A program made the translations under genes and the position numbers. Below, in pieces: positions 6,582 through 13,958 of a stretch of DNA of 19,460 nt. The stretch comes from an uncultured Ruminococcus sp. (GTDB lineage: Bacteria; Bacillota; Clostridia; Oscillospirales; Ruminococcaceae): NCBI GenBank assembly GCA_947175975.1, contig CAMWOX010000014.1, forward strand, positions 1 to 19,460, given 5' to 3'. Each line of letters begins with the position of its first letter. Within the stretch, counting starts at the first letter, position 1. The notes beneath the pieces are model-generated. The model was not told the DNA's origin. It searched no databases and worked only from the letters and a program-made list of their open reading frames with translations.

Positions 6582-6757
6582 CATGTCATAGTACGAGGGC
6601 TTGCAGAATTTACCCGACTTGCCTCGAAGTCACAGAATTTAAGGAGGTGTGGATGTTGACTCAGCGTTGATACCCGAAAAGTAATTAAAAAAATCTGAAC
6701 ATAGCTTTATCACCAACGGGAGCATCGCATCGGACTTGTCCGGTGTGATGCTTTTTT
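6582..6757 (+). ncRNA. putative structured RNA or 3' UTR ending in a terminator
   Basis: This stretch follows regulator 2 without a protein gene and ends in a strong terminator. Visible pairings are CGAGG (6594-6598) with CCTCG (6622-6626), AGTCA (6628-6632) with TGACT (6657-6661), and CCCG (6673-6676) with CGGG (6717-6720). The last stem encloses TCTGAACATAGCTTT (6694-6708), a perfect 15-nt complement of 6042-6056, the start region of regulator 1. A strong AAGGAGGT (6641-6648) sits in a loop before a five-codon ORF (6653-6670). No clear promoter of its own is seen, so it is probably a processed or read-through 3' RNA. Confidence 0.45.
6721..6757 (+). terminator. strong intrinsic terminator of the regulator/RNA locus
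   Basis: A long stem from AGCATCGCATCGG to CCGGTGTGATGCT, with a few G-U pairs and a small loop, is followed by TTTTTT ending at 6757. The gap 6582-6890 otherwise holds the putative RNA and the promoter region of the WG-repeat gene. Confidence 0.9.
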
Positions 6758-6791
6758 GTGTGCATTTGTGCTTGCAAAACATGTTCAAAAA

Positions 6792-6849
6792 TAACTCTAT
6801 ACAAAATGAGTTAGAGCATGATATAATATTATTACAGACTCATGAGTTA
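6792..6849 (+). promoter_or_regulatory. promoter with flanking GAGTTA operator-like motifs
   Basis: TATAAT at 6822-6827 is a likely -10, with a weak ATACAA -35 (6799-6804). TAACTC (6792-6797) and GAGTTA (6808-6813) form an inverted pair across the -35 region. ACTCATGAGT (6838-6847), a palindrome continuing into GAGTTA, lies just past the predicted transcription start. The arrangement suits a repressor, possibly one of the ribbon-helix-helix proteins encoded just upstream; this is inference. Confidence 0.5.
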
Positions 6850-6890
6850 TTCACTAGTAAAATTAAGATGAAAAGGGAGAAAAAATACTA

Positions 6891-8705
6891 ATGCGTAAAG
6901 TGATTTGTCAGACATGTGGAAAGAAAAATAAAGAAGATAATATGTTCTGTGCAGGATGTGGTGCAAATCTGACAGAACAAATTCTAGTAAATGCTGAAAT
7001 TTCTCAGAATACTGCTCAACCGAAGAAAAGAAAAATGCCCATCATTCTGGGTGCCTGTGCTGTTGTTATGGCGGTTGTTGCTGGAATTGCAGTATATGCA
7101 GGAATTACTAAAACATCCAAACAATCCACACAATCCGCAAAAGAGAATGAAACTCTTTTCAATGATGGTCTTATCCCCTACAAAGATGGTGATTACTATG
7201 GTTACCTGAATACTGAAGGAAATATTGCTATCAATCCTCAATTTGATGAAGCAGAAAATTTTTCTGAGGGAATTGCTTGTGTAGGGATAAAAGACGATAA
7301 TACGAAATATGGTTATATTGATACCAGCGGAAATTATATTGTCAATCCACAGTTTGACTTCTGTAGAAGCTTTGTCGATGGTATGGCTGTTGTGGTTTTC
7401 GGGGATTACCAAGGGGTCATTGATACAACAGGAAATTATATTATCAATCCACAATACGAAAAATTAAAATATATTGGGAATTATATGTTTCTGGTTTCAC
7501 CCAATAATAATGAAGAATATATGATATTGTTGGACAAAAACGGAACACAGATTTCTCAGACAAGATTTTCTATGGCGAATTATCGTTTCAGTTTTGAAAC
7601 AACGCAAATTGAAAATTCGGAACTGATCCCACTACAAACAATAAATGATAAATATTGTTATATCAATCATGAAGGCGAAATTGTTATCAATGCAGATTAT
7701 GATAAGGCAGAATATTTTAGTGAAGGTCTGGCTGCTGTAAAAATCAATGAAAAATGGGGTTATATCAATGAAACAGGAGAAACTGTTATTACTCCTCAAT
7801 TTGATACGGCTTATTCATTCAGTGAAGGACTTGCTAGTGTTGGCATGTATAACTCCAAAAAATCTGATACTCTTTATGGATATATTAATACTGAGGGGAA
7901 ATATGTCATCAATACGCAATATAATTGGGCAGGTCAGTTTAAAGATGGTGTTGCTATCATTGAAACCAAAGAAAAAAATTCCGATAAAGAAGATGAGACG
8001 AAATGCAAATTGATTGATACAAACGGTACAGAAATCAGTGACACTAATATATCAGACATATCATCGAATGATTATGATCATGAAAGACTTTTGTTTAAAG
8101 AAAATGATAAATATGGATTTATGGATAGCACCGGAGCAATCATCATTAACAGCCAATTCCCTTATGCAAGCGAAATGTATACAGATGGTTATGCTGTAGT
8201 TGTAACAGATAATAAAAAATTCACGGTAATAGACAAGATGGGAAATAAAATCTGGGGAGATTTAGAATTTGAAGGTCTAGTAGATGATACAAATGATATA
8301 TTTTGCAAAGAAAATGGCTGTACCGAGCTTGCCGATGGTGAGGACGGCTATTGTTCCGCACATTATGAAAAACAAAATGAAAAACTAGAAAAACAAAAAG
8401 CTGCAATTAAATCTTCCTCTAAATCTTCTTCAAGCAGTTCAGAAACTAAAATTTGTGGAACATGGTCTTCATTAGGAGGTATAATAACATTAGATTGTTA
8501 TTCAGACGGCGATGTAAATCTTGAGTCAGATGGAGAAGTTTTATATGGAACATGGAGCTATGATAGTGATAGTAGAGCTGGCAATGTATATGATATATCC
8601 TTTGGTCGTTCTAGTCAGTACAGAGTATATGTATATGACTCTTATTTGACACTTTATTATGGCGAGGGTCTCGATGATAATATAAAACTTTTTAAAGAAG
8701 ATTAA
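6891..8705 (+). CDS. zinc-ribbon, membrane-anchored WG-repeat protein
   Basis: A 604-residue protein of unknown function. An N-terminal zinc ribbon (C6, C9, C20, C23) is followed by one membrane segment (~50-71) after a KKRK stop-transfer-like charge. Residues ~93-462 consist of about ten WG-type repeats (pattern YGYI-ETG--VI-PQFD-A--FSEGLA-V), which fold as beta-propeller or solenoid-like modules and usually mediate binding. A second Cys/His cluster (C472, C477, C488, H491) precedes a charged helix, a serine-rich linker (~507-517) and a C-terminal beta-rich domain (~520-604). The start has GGGAGAAAAAA upstream. The gene looks more AT-rich than its neighbours, which may mean recent acquisition. 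The zinc ribbon is probably cytosolic and the repeats outside. Confidence 0.8.
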   Translation: MRKVICQTCGKKNKEDNMFCAGCGANLTEQILVNAEISQNTAQPKKRKMPIILGACAVVMAVVAGIAVYAGITKTSKQSTQSAKENETLFNDGLIPYKDGDYYGYLNTEGNIAINPQFDEAENFSEGIACVGIKDDNTKYGYIDTSGNYIVNPQFDFCRSFVDGMAVVVFGDYQGVIDTTGNYIINPQYEKLKYIGNYMFLVSPNNNEEYMILLDKNGTQISQTRFSMANYRFSFETTQIENSELIPLQTINDKYCYINHEGEIVINADYDKAEYFSEGLAAVKINEKWGYINETGETVITPQFDTAYSFSEGLASVGMYNSKKSDTLYGYINTEGKYVINTQYNWAGQFKDGVAIIETKEKNSDKEDETKCKLIDTNGTEISDTNISDISSNDYDHERLLFKENDKYGFMDSTGAIIINSQFPYASEMYTDGYAVVVTDNKKFTVIDKMGNKIWGDLEFEGLVDDTNDIFCKENGCTELADGEDGYCSAHYEKQNEKLEKQKAAIKSSSKSSSSSSETKICGTWSSLGGIITLDCYSDGDVNLESDGEVLYGTWSYDSDSRAGNVYDISFGRSSQYRVYVYDSYLTLYYGEGLDDNIKLFKED

Positions 8706-8710
8706 TAATG

Positions 8711-8743
8711 AACCCCCCCGGCTCTATTTCTGAACCGGGGGTT
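8711..8743. terminator. convergent terminator between WG-repeat gene and argF
   Basis: AACCCCC (8711-8717) pairs with GGGGGTT (8737-8743), with inner GG/CC pairing, in the 53-nt gap between two convergent genes. T-richness after it is modest on both strands. A run of seven C residues lies in the 5' arm. Confidence 0.75.
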
Positions 8744-8758
8744 GTTAAATTTATAAAA

Positions 8759-9673
8759 TTATTCAGCATCCGGCAGCATTAGCTTCACCATAACGGCTTT
8801 TTGCGCATGTAAACGGTTCTCCGCCTCGTCGAAGATTTCCTTTGCGTGTGCCTCAAAGACTTTCGCCGTGATTTCTTCCTCACGGTGTGCCGGCAGGCAG
8901 TGCATTACCATTGCATCAGCTCTCGCCGCCGCCATGATCTCATCATTGATCTGATAGCCCTTGAATGCAATCTTACGCTTTTCAATCTCGGATTCCATGC
9001 CCATGGATGACCATACGTCTGTGATCAGGACATCAGCATTCTGTGCAGCTTCCAACGGACTGTTTGTGATCGAGAATCCGTTGAAATCCTTTGCAAAATC
9101 CATTACCTGCTGATCCGGTCTGTAATCGTCCGGACAAGCGACAGATACATTCATGCCGACTTTCAGACCGCCGACAATGAGGGAATTTGCCATGTTGTTG
9201 CCATCGCCGATATAGCACATTTTCAGACCGTCAAAATTGGCTTTATACTCCCGGATTGTGAGAAGATCCGCCAGTACCTGGCACGGATGACAGAAATCCG
9301 TCAAGCCGTTAATAATCGGGATATTGCCGTACTCTGCAAGATCCTCCACTTCTTTCTGCTCAAAAGTCCGGATCATAATGCAATCCAGATAGCGTGACAG
9401 CACCCTTGCCGTATCCTGTACTGGTTCGCCACGTCCGATCTGCAAATCATTTGCAGACAGGAACAACGGATAGCCACCGAGTTGGTACATACCAGTCTCG
9501 AAAGACACTCTTGTCCGGGTAGATGCTTTCTGGAAAATCATACCAAGTGTTTTTCCCTCCAGCATGGGATGCGGAATATCATGCTTTGTCTGATATTTCA
9601 GTTTATCCGCAAGATCAAGTATTTCAAAAATTTCCTGCTGGCTCAAGTCCAACATTTTCAGTAAATGCTTCAT
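8759..9673 (-). CDS. argF: ornithine carbamoyltransferase
   Basis: It transfers the carbamoyl group from carbamoyl phosphate to ornithine, giving citrulline, in the cytosol. The 304-residue length is normal. Family motifs are all present: STRTR (51-55) for carbamoyl phosphate, HPCQ (129-132) and HCLP (258-261) with the active-site cysteine. The start is ATG 9673, which lies 9 nt after TAGGAG; a TTG nine bases upstream abuts the ribosome site and cannot be used. This is the last gene of the arg operon, 43 nt after the LURP-one-like gene, and it ends at a convergent terminator. Confidence 0.95.
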   Translation of the reverse strand: MKHLLKMLDLSQQEIFEILDLADKLKYQTKHDIPHPMLEGKTLGMIFQKASTRTRVSFETGMYQLGGYPLFLSANDLQIGRGEPVQDTARVLSRYLDCIMIRTFEQKEVEDLAEYGNIPIINGLTDFCHPCQVLADLLTIREYKANFDGLKMCYIGDGNNMANSLIVGGLKVGMNVSVACPDDYRPDQQVMDFAKDFNGFSITNSPLEAAQNADVLITDVWSSMGMESEIEKRKIAFKGYQINDEIMAAARADAMVMHCLPAHREEEITAKVFEAHAKEIFDEAENRLHAQKAVMVKLMLPDAE

Positions 9674-9716
9674 GTCAATCAACTCCTATAATAATTATTA
9701 TTATGATAATTTATGA

Positions 9717-10187
9717 TTATCTGTTCATTTCGCCAAAACACTTATCTACCGCAACAGCGAAAAACGGAAAAAAGTCATCAAAATACTGGTCATCAAACAC
9801 AAGCTGATAGATAAGCTCATGATTAACCTGTTTTGCCATATCCAGACTCCCGATTACGGTATCATTCCGGTATAATTCAAAATGTATATGCTCTTTCCCT
9901 TTTAGCTCATAGATGACATCGCCCTCGAACTGGATACTTGGATCAATAAACATGGACTTGCAAAGCACTTTCATGAAAAATTTGTCATTGAGCTGAATCT
10001 CGTATTCTGGTTTCCTCTTGGTGGAAATGCGTTTCATAGTATAAAGCGTATAACCGCTTACATCTGAGAGTGTCGTAACCGGATTGCCAAACATTTTTCT
10101 TGCTTTTGTGATCTGGTACAGCAGTCTGTTATTGGAATCTGTAACAGAATATTTTCCAGAACCTTTTGAAACTATCTGCAACTCCAT
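9717..10187 (-). CDS. LURP-one/tubby-like domain protein in arg operon
   Basis: A 156-residue soluble protein made almost wholly of short alternating beta-strands with a final hydrophobic helix (from about residue 136). The strand pattern fits the LURP-one-related/tubby C-terminal-like fold: KYSVTDSNNRLLYQI, then TLYTMKR, YEIQLNDKF, DVIYELKG and HFELYRND. This call is from the pattern only. The biochemical role of bacterial members is poorly known; lipid or membrane binding has been suggested for the fold. A strong GGAGG lies 8 nt before the ATG. It sits 16 nt after argD and 43 nt before argF, so it is expressed with arginine biosynthesis. No catalytic residues are recognised. Confidence 0.6.
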   Translation of the reverse strand: MELQIVSKGSGKYSVTDSNNRLLYQITKARKMFGNPVTTLSDVSGYTLYTMKRISTKRKPEYEIQLNDKFFMKVLCKSMFIDPSIQFEGDVIYELKGKEHIHFELYRNDTVIGSLDMAKQVNHELIYQLVFDDQYFDDFFPFFAVAVDKCFGEMNR

Positions 10188-10203
10188 GAATTACGCCTCC
10201 TGT

Positions 10204-11379
10204 CTATGCGTTAGAATTTATGGCATTACAAAGAATCTCCATGCCTGCACTGAGTTCTTCGTTGCTGATCGTCAGTGGCGGTAACAACCGGATTTTTGTT
10301 TTAGCAGTCAGAACAAGCAGACCATTTTCTCGGCAGATTTTCAGAACATCAGCCGCTTTTTTGGATTTCAGGGAAATCCCAACCATAAGACCAATGCCGG
10401 AGACTTCCTGTACTTCATCGAGTGCAGAAAGTGTCTCTCGGATAAATCTGCTTTTTTCCTGGATGCTTTCCAGCATATCATCCTGTTCCAGGAGTTCCAG
10501 GACTTTTACAGCACCGGCACATACAATCGGATTTCCGCCAAATGTAGAGCCATGCGCTCCGGCATTCAGTACATCGGCGCATTTTTTATTTGCAAGACAA
10601 GCACCGATCGGCAGACCGCCGCCAAGTCCTTTTGCTGCTGTTGTAATATCTGCTTGACAGTGATAATATTCTCCTGCAAATAATTTACCAGTTCTGCCAA
10701 TACCGGTCTGGACTTCATCCGCAATCATAAGAATATCACGTTCATCGCAGATTTTCCGGATTTCAGCAACAAACGCCGGATCAAGTGCCATCACACCGCC
10801 TTCGCCCTGAATATACTCAATCATGATTGCACAGACCGTATCATCCAGCTTTTCATGTAGATCCGTGATATTATTGGCTTCCACATAATCAAATCCCTCC
10901 ACGAACGGAAAGAAATAATTATGAAAGACATCCTGACCAGTTGCGGAAAGTGTGGCAATCGTCCTGCCGTGGAACGAATTGACAAGTGTCAGGATTTTGT
11001 TTCTGTTCTTGCCGTATTTGTCAAAGCTGTACTTTCTAGCAATCTTGATTGCACATTCATTTGCTTCTGCACCGGAATTAGCAAAGAATACTTTCTGATA
11101 ACCAGACATTTTGCAAAGTTTTTCTGCAAGCTCCGCCTGCGGTGCATGATAAAACAGATTGGAAGTATGCTGTAACTTTTTGACCTGTTCACAGACAGCA
11201 TCCGCCCAGATTTGGTTGCAGTATCCAAGAGAAGTCACACCGATTCCACTTCCGAAATCAATAAATTTTTTCCCGTCTGCATCATAACAGGTCGCATTCA
11301 TACCGTGATCGACCACAACCGGATTCCGACCATAAGTCGGCATAATATACGAATCTGATTGTTCCATAATATCCATCAT
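10204..11379 (-). CDS. argD: acetylornithine aminotransferase
   Basis: A PLP-dependent class III aminotransferase that converts N-acetylglutamate semialdehyde and glutamate to N-acetylornithine. Its 391 residues carry NSGAEAN (101-107), SFHGRT (135-140), the PLP-contacting DEVQTGIGRTG (221-231), and the PLP lysine K250 in TTAAKGLGGG. HGSTFGGNP follows further on. Two consecutive ATG codons (11379, 11376) compete as start; the AAGGAG site lies 14 nt before the first, which is rather far. It follows the DUF3592-like gene after 24 nt. Confidence 0.95.
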   Translation of the reverse strand: MMDIMEQSDSYIMPTYGRNPVVVDHGMNATCYDADGKKFIDFGSGIGVTSLGYCNQIWADAVCEQVKKLQHTSNLFYHAPQAELAEKLCKMSGYQKVFFANSGAEANECAIKIARKYSFDKYGKNRNKILTLVNSFHGRTIATLSATGQDVFHNYFFPFVEGFDYVEANNITDLHEKLDDTVCAIMIEYIQGEGGVMALDPAFVAEIRKICDERDILMIADEVQTGIGRTGKLFAGEYYHCQADITTAAKGLGGGLPIGACLANKKCADVLNAGAHGSTFGGNPIVCAGAVKVLELLEQDDMLESIQEKSRFIRETLSALDEVQEVSGIGLMVGISLKSKKAADVLKICRENGLLVLTAKTKIRLLPPLTISNEELSAGMEILCNAINSNA

Positions 11380-11403
11380 TTCGTAACTTACAACTCCTTT
11401 TTT

Positions 11404-11817
11404 TTAATATTGCAGTAACAGCATAATCTCGGCAAGAATTGTGCCGATTCCGATCGTACACAAAACAATTCTTCGCCATTGTGTTTTACTGTCTTGACAG
11501 ATCCGGAATTGATCCGGTGATACTCTGCTGTAACAAATCCGGATCTGATCGCCACGTTTCCAGGCATATTGCCACTCCGGAACAAAATGCTGGCTCACAG
11601 CAGTATGCTCTCCCTGTTCTGTATTATATTTCACAACAGGTGCAAACATTTCTGTTTCACTGTGATTCCGGTAAATCTTCTGTGTGACATGGGAAACCAC
11701 TTCACCATTCGTGAATACAGGCTGTTTCAGACCGGAATGTCGTGGCACAAATGCAAGAATCACACAGGATAACCCAACCAGAAAGGGGAGTAATTCCAGG
11801 ATCAGAACCAGATTCAT
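11404..11817 (-). CDS. DUF3592-like membrane protein overlapping argB
   Basis: A 137-residue protein with a membrane helix at each end (about residues 5-24 and 115-135). Between them is a beta-rich extracytoplasmic or cytoplasmic domain containing FAPVVKYNTEQGEH and a late IRICYSRVSPDQF. This layout (helix, domain with a 'P-V-xY-G' signature, 'G-x-I-x-Y-P' strand, helix) is typical of DUF3592-like proteins; the assignment is from reading the pattern. Its ATG overlaps the argB stop codon (ATGA), a sign of translational coupling. Function is unknown. Its place inside the operon suggests a role linked to arginine synthesis or simple co-expression. Confidence 0.65.
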   Translation of the reverse strand: MNLVLILELLPFLVGLSCVILAFVPRHSGLKQPVFTNGEVVSHVTQKIYRNHSETEMFAPVVKYNTEQGEHTAVSQHFVPEWQYAWKRGDQIRICYSRVSPDQFRICQDSKTQWRRIVLCTIGIGTILAEIMLLLQY

Positions 11818-12689
11818 CGGAACTGTGTACCGATACCCTCATTTGAGAGAATTTCAATCAAGATAGAATGTGGTACTCTGCCATCAATCACAGAAGTTTT
11901 CTTCACACCTCTGCGGACAGCCTCGACACAGCAGTCAATCTTAGGAATCATACCGCCTGAAATAATACCTCTCTTTTTCATGAACGGCACTTCGCTGACA
12001 TTCACGGAAGAAATCAAAGTCTTAGGATCTTCTTTATTACGAAGCAAACCGGCAATATCTGTCAACAGAATCAGATTTTCTGCTTTCAGTTCAGCTGCAA
12101 TCCTGGCAGCGGCAGTATCTGCATTGATATTATATGCCTGCCCTTTTTCATCGCAAGCCACCGTTGCGATCACAGGAATTACGCCATTATTCAGTGCATC
12201 TGTAATTGGTTTGGCATTTACTTTTGTGATCCTGCCCACATAGCCCAGATCTTCATCATTTTCACCGTAAGCTCTCTCAGCAAGCAGCATTTTTTCATCC
12301 AGTCCGCACAGACCGATTGCCTGACCGCCTGTCTGTCCGAGTAGTGTCACTAATTCCTTATTGACTTTCCCGGCAAGCACCATCTTGACAACATCAATTG
12401 TTGCTTCATCTGTGTAACGCAGACCATTAATGAACTTGCTCTCAATGCCTAACCGTTTCAGCATGTCATTAATTTCAGGACCTCCGCCATGTACCAGTAC
12501 AATTTTGACACCAACCAATGCCAGCAAAACAATATCGCTCATGACAGCCTGTTTCAAAGTCTCATTTGTCATGGCATTTCCGCCATATTTAATGACAACA
12601 ACTTTATCATGGTATCTCTGGATATAAGGCAGAGCATCATTGAGAACTTTTGCTCTGATAGCATTTGAAATATTTTTTATTTCCTCCAT
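11814..12689 (-). CDS. argB: acetylglutamate kinase
   Basis: It phosphorylates N-acetylglutamate at the gamma-carboxyl group, the usual control point of the pathway. Among 291 residues, K34 and GGNAM (36-40) form the first glycine-rich loop, HGGGPEIN (67-74) the second, and INADTAAARIAAEL plus the late SGGMIPKI segment complete the amino-acid kinase fold. An extra N-terminal helix before residue 28 is the feature that in arginine-sensitive hexameric enzymes carries feedback inhibition, so inhibition by arginine is likely. AAGGAG precedes the ATG by 8 nt. It starts 12 nt after argJ, and its stop overlaps the next gene. Confidence 0.95.
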   Translation of the reverse strand: MEEIKNISNAIRAKVLNDALPYIQRYHDKVVVIKYGGNAMTNETLKQAVMSDIVLLALVGVKIVLVHGGGPEINDMLKRLGIESKFINGLRYTDEATIDVVKMVLAGKVNKELVTLLGQTGGQAIGLCGLDEKMLLAERAYGENDEDLGYVGRITKVNAKPITDALNNGVIPVIATVACDEKGQAYNINADTAAARIAAELKAENLILLTDIAGLLRNKEDPKTLISSVNVSEVPFMKKRGIISGGMIPKIDCCVEAVRRGVKKTSVIDGRVPHSILIEILSNEGIGTQFR

Positions 12690-12701
12690 GTTAATGACTC
12701 C

Positions 12702-13946
12702 TTAACTTCTGTAATCACTGTTAATTCTGACATAATCATAAGTCAGATCACAGCCCCATGCGACAGCAGCTCCTGCACCTGTACCAATTGTAACAGAAAC
12801 CAGAATTTCTTCTTCAGATAGAATTTCTTTGGCAAGCTCTTCTGAAAATTCCACACCTGCACCGTTTCTACAAACAGCAATACAGCCTTTTTCAGAACTT
12901 AGATCGACATTGACCTGCTGAATATCAAAATCCGCAGGTGCATAGCCAACTGCACAAAGGATTCTGCCCCAGTTGGCATCTTCTCCGAAAATCGCCGCTT
13001 TGAACAAACTGGATGTAATCACGGATTTTGCAACGATCTCAGCCGTTTTATCATCACATGCACCATCACAGAGACATTCAATCAGCTTTGTTGCACCCTC
13101 ACCATCTCTTGCCATCATACGGGCAAGATTCATCAGGACAGCATAGAGTGCATCCTTGAAAATTTCAAAATCTTCTCCGGCTGTCCGGATTTCCGGATTT
13201 TCTGCCTGTGCATCTGCCAGAATGCAGACCATATCATTCGTGGAAGTATCACCGTCCACGCTTACACGGTTCAGTGTCACAGTAACGACTTCATGGAGTG
13301 CATTCTGGAGCATTTCTGCTGAAATCGCACAGTCCGTAGTAAGAAATGTCAGAGTCGTTGCCATATTCGGATGGATCATGCCGCTTCCCTTTAGCATTCC
13401 ACCGAGTGTGCATAATTTTCCGCCAAGCATAAACTGTACAGCAACTTCTTTCGGGACAGTATCTGTTGTCATGATTGCATTAACAGCGGAAGTATTGCCC
13501 TGTGGATTCAGACCCTTTGCCAGCTCTGGAATACCTGCTCTGATCGGCTCTATTGGCAAAGGCTGTCCAATGACTCCTGTAGACGCTACGATCACATTTT
13601 CTGCCGGGATTCCCAGGGATTCTGCTGTCAGTCTGCACATTTCCTGTGCTTTTGCAATACCATCCGCATTGCAGGTATTCGCATTCACAGAATTGACAAT
13701 GACAGCCTGTGCAATACCATTCTGTAAATGTTCTCTTGTTACAGTAATCGGCGCACCCTGTACTTTATTTGTCGTATACATCGCCGCTGCTGTGCATTTC
13801 TGTGCAGAATAAAGCATCGCAAGATCATTTTTATCCGGATCACCTCCGGCTTTCAATCCGCAGTGAATACCATTCGCAAGGAATCCTTTTGCAGCACAGA
13901 CACCCCCATCTACAAATTCAAAATTCTTAAAATTTCTGAGTTTCAA
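12702..13946 (-). CDS. argJ: glutamate N-acetyltransferase / ornithine acetyltransferase
   Basis: It moves the acetyl group from N-acetylornithine to glutamate, closing the acetyl cycle; many family members also use acetyl-CoA. The 414-residue precursor should cleave itself between A196 and T197 within HPNMATTLTF, T197 becoming the nucleophile. T123-G124 (STGVIG) match the oxyanion-hole pair. The start is TTG 13946, exactly 8 nt after AGGAGG, with no ATG candidate nearby. The ribosome site overlaps the argC stop codon. The segment around residue 87 reads NSVNAN where the family usually has NSGNAN. No separate argA or argE is in the window, in keeping with the cyclic pathway. Confidence 0.95.
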   Translation of the reverse strand: MKLRNFKNFEFVDGGVCAAKGFLANGIHCGLKAGGDPDKNDLAMLYSAQKCTAAAMYTTNKVQGAPITVTREHLQNGIAQAVIVNSVNANTCNADGIAKAQEMCRLTAESLGIPAENVIVASTGVIGQPLPIEPIRAGIPELAKGLNPQGNTSAVNAIMTTDTVPKEVAVQFMLGGKLCTLGGMLKGSGMIHPNMATTLTFLTTDCAISAEMLQNALHEVVTVTLNRVSVDGDTSTNDMVCILADAQAENPEIRTAGEDFEIFKDALYAVLMNLARMMARDGEGATKLIECLCDGACDDKTAEIVAKSVITSSLFKAAIFGEDANWGRILCAVGYAPADFDIQQVNVDLSSEKGCIAVCRNGAGVEFSEELAKEILSEEEILVSVTIGTGAGAAVAWGCDLTYDYVRINSDYRS

Positions 13947-13958
13947 ATTCGATTCCTC

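Noticed and set aside
6042..6708. 15-bp inverted repeat as ends of a mobile or invertible element
   Set aside because: There is no transposase or recombinase between the arms and no target-site duplication, and inversion would truncate regulator 1 after three codons. RNA pairing explains the repeat better.
9674..9682. TTG start for argF at 9682
   Set aside because: It touches the TAGGAG ribosome site directly; ATG 9673 has normal 9-nt spacing.
9691..9720. ATTATTAT-rich tract as an origin or attachment site
   Set aside because: It is a short simple AT-rich run between the LURP-one-like gene and argF, with no DnaA boxes or flanking repeats.
13156..13812. 218-codon open frame on the plus strand inside argJ
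   Set aside because: It lies wholly opposite argJ, has no promoter or ribosome site and no recognisable protein pattern; its length follows from argJ codon bias.
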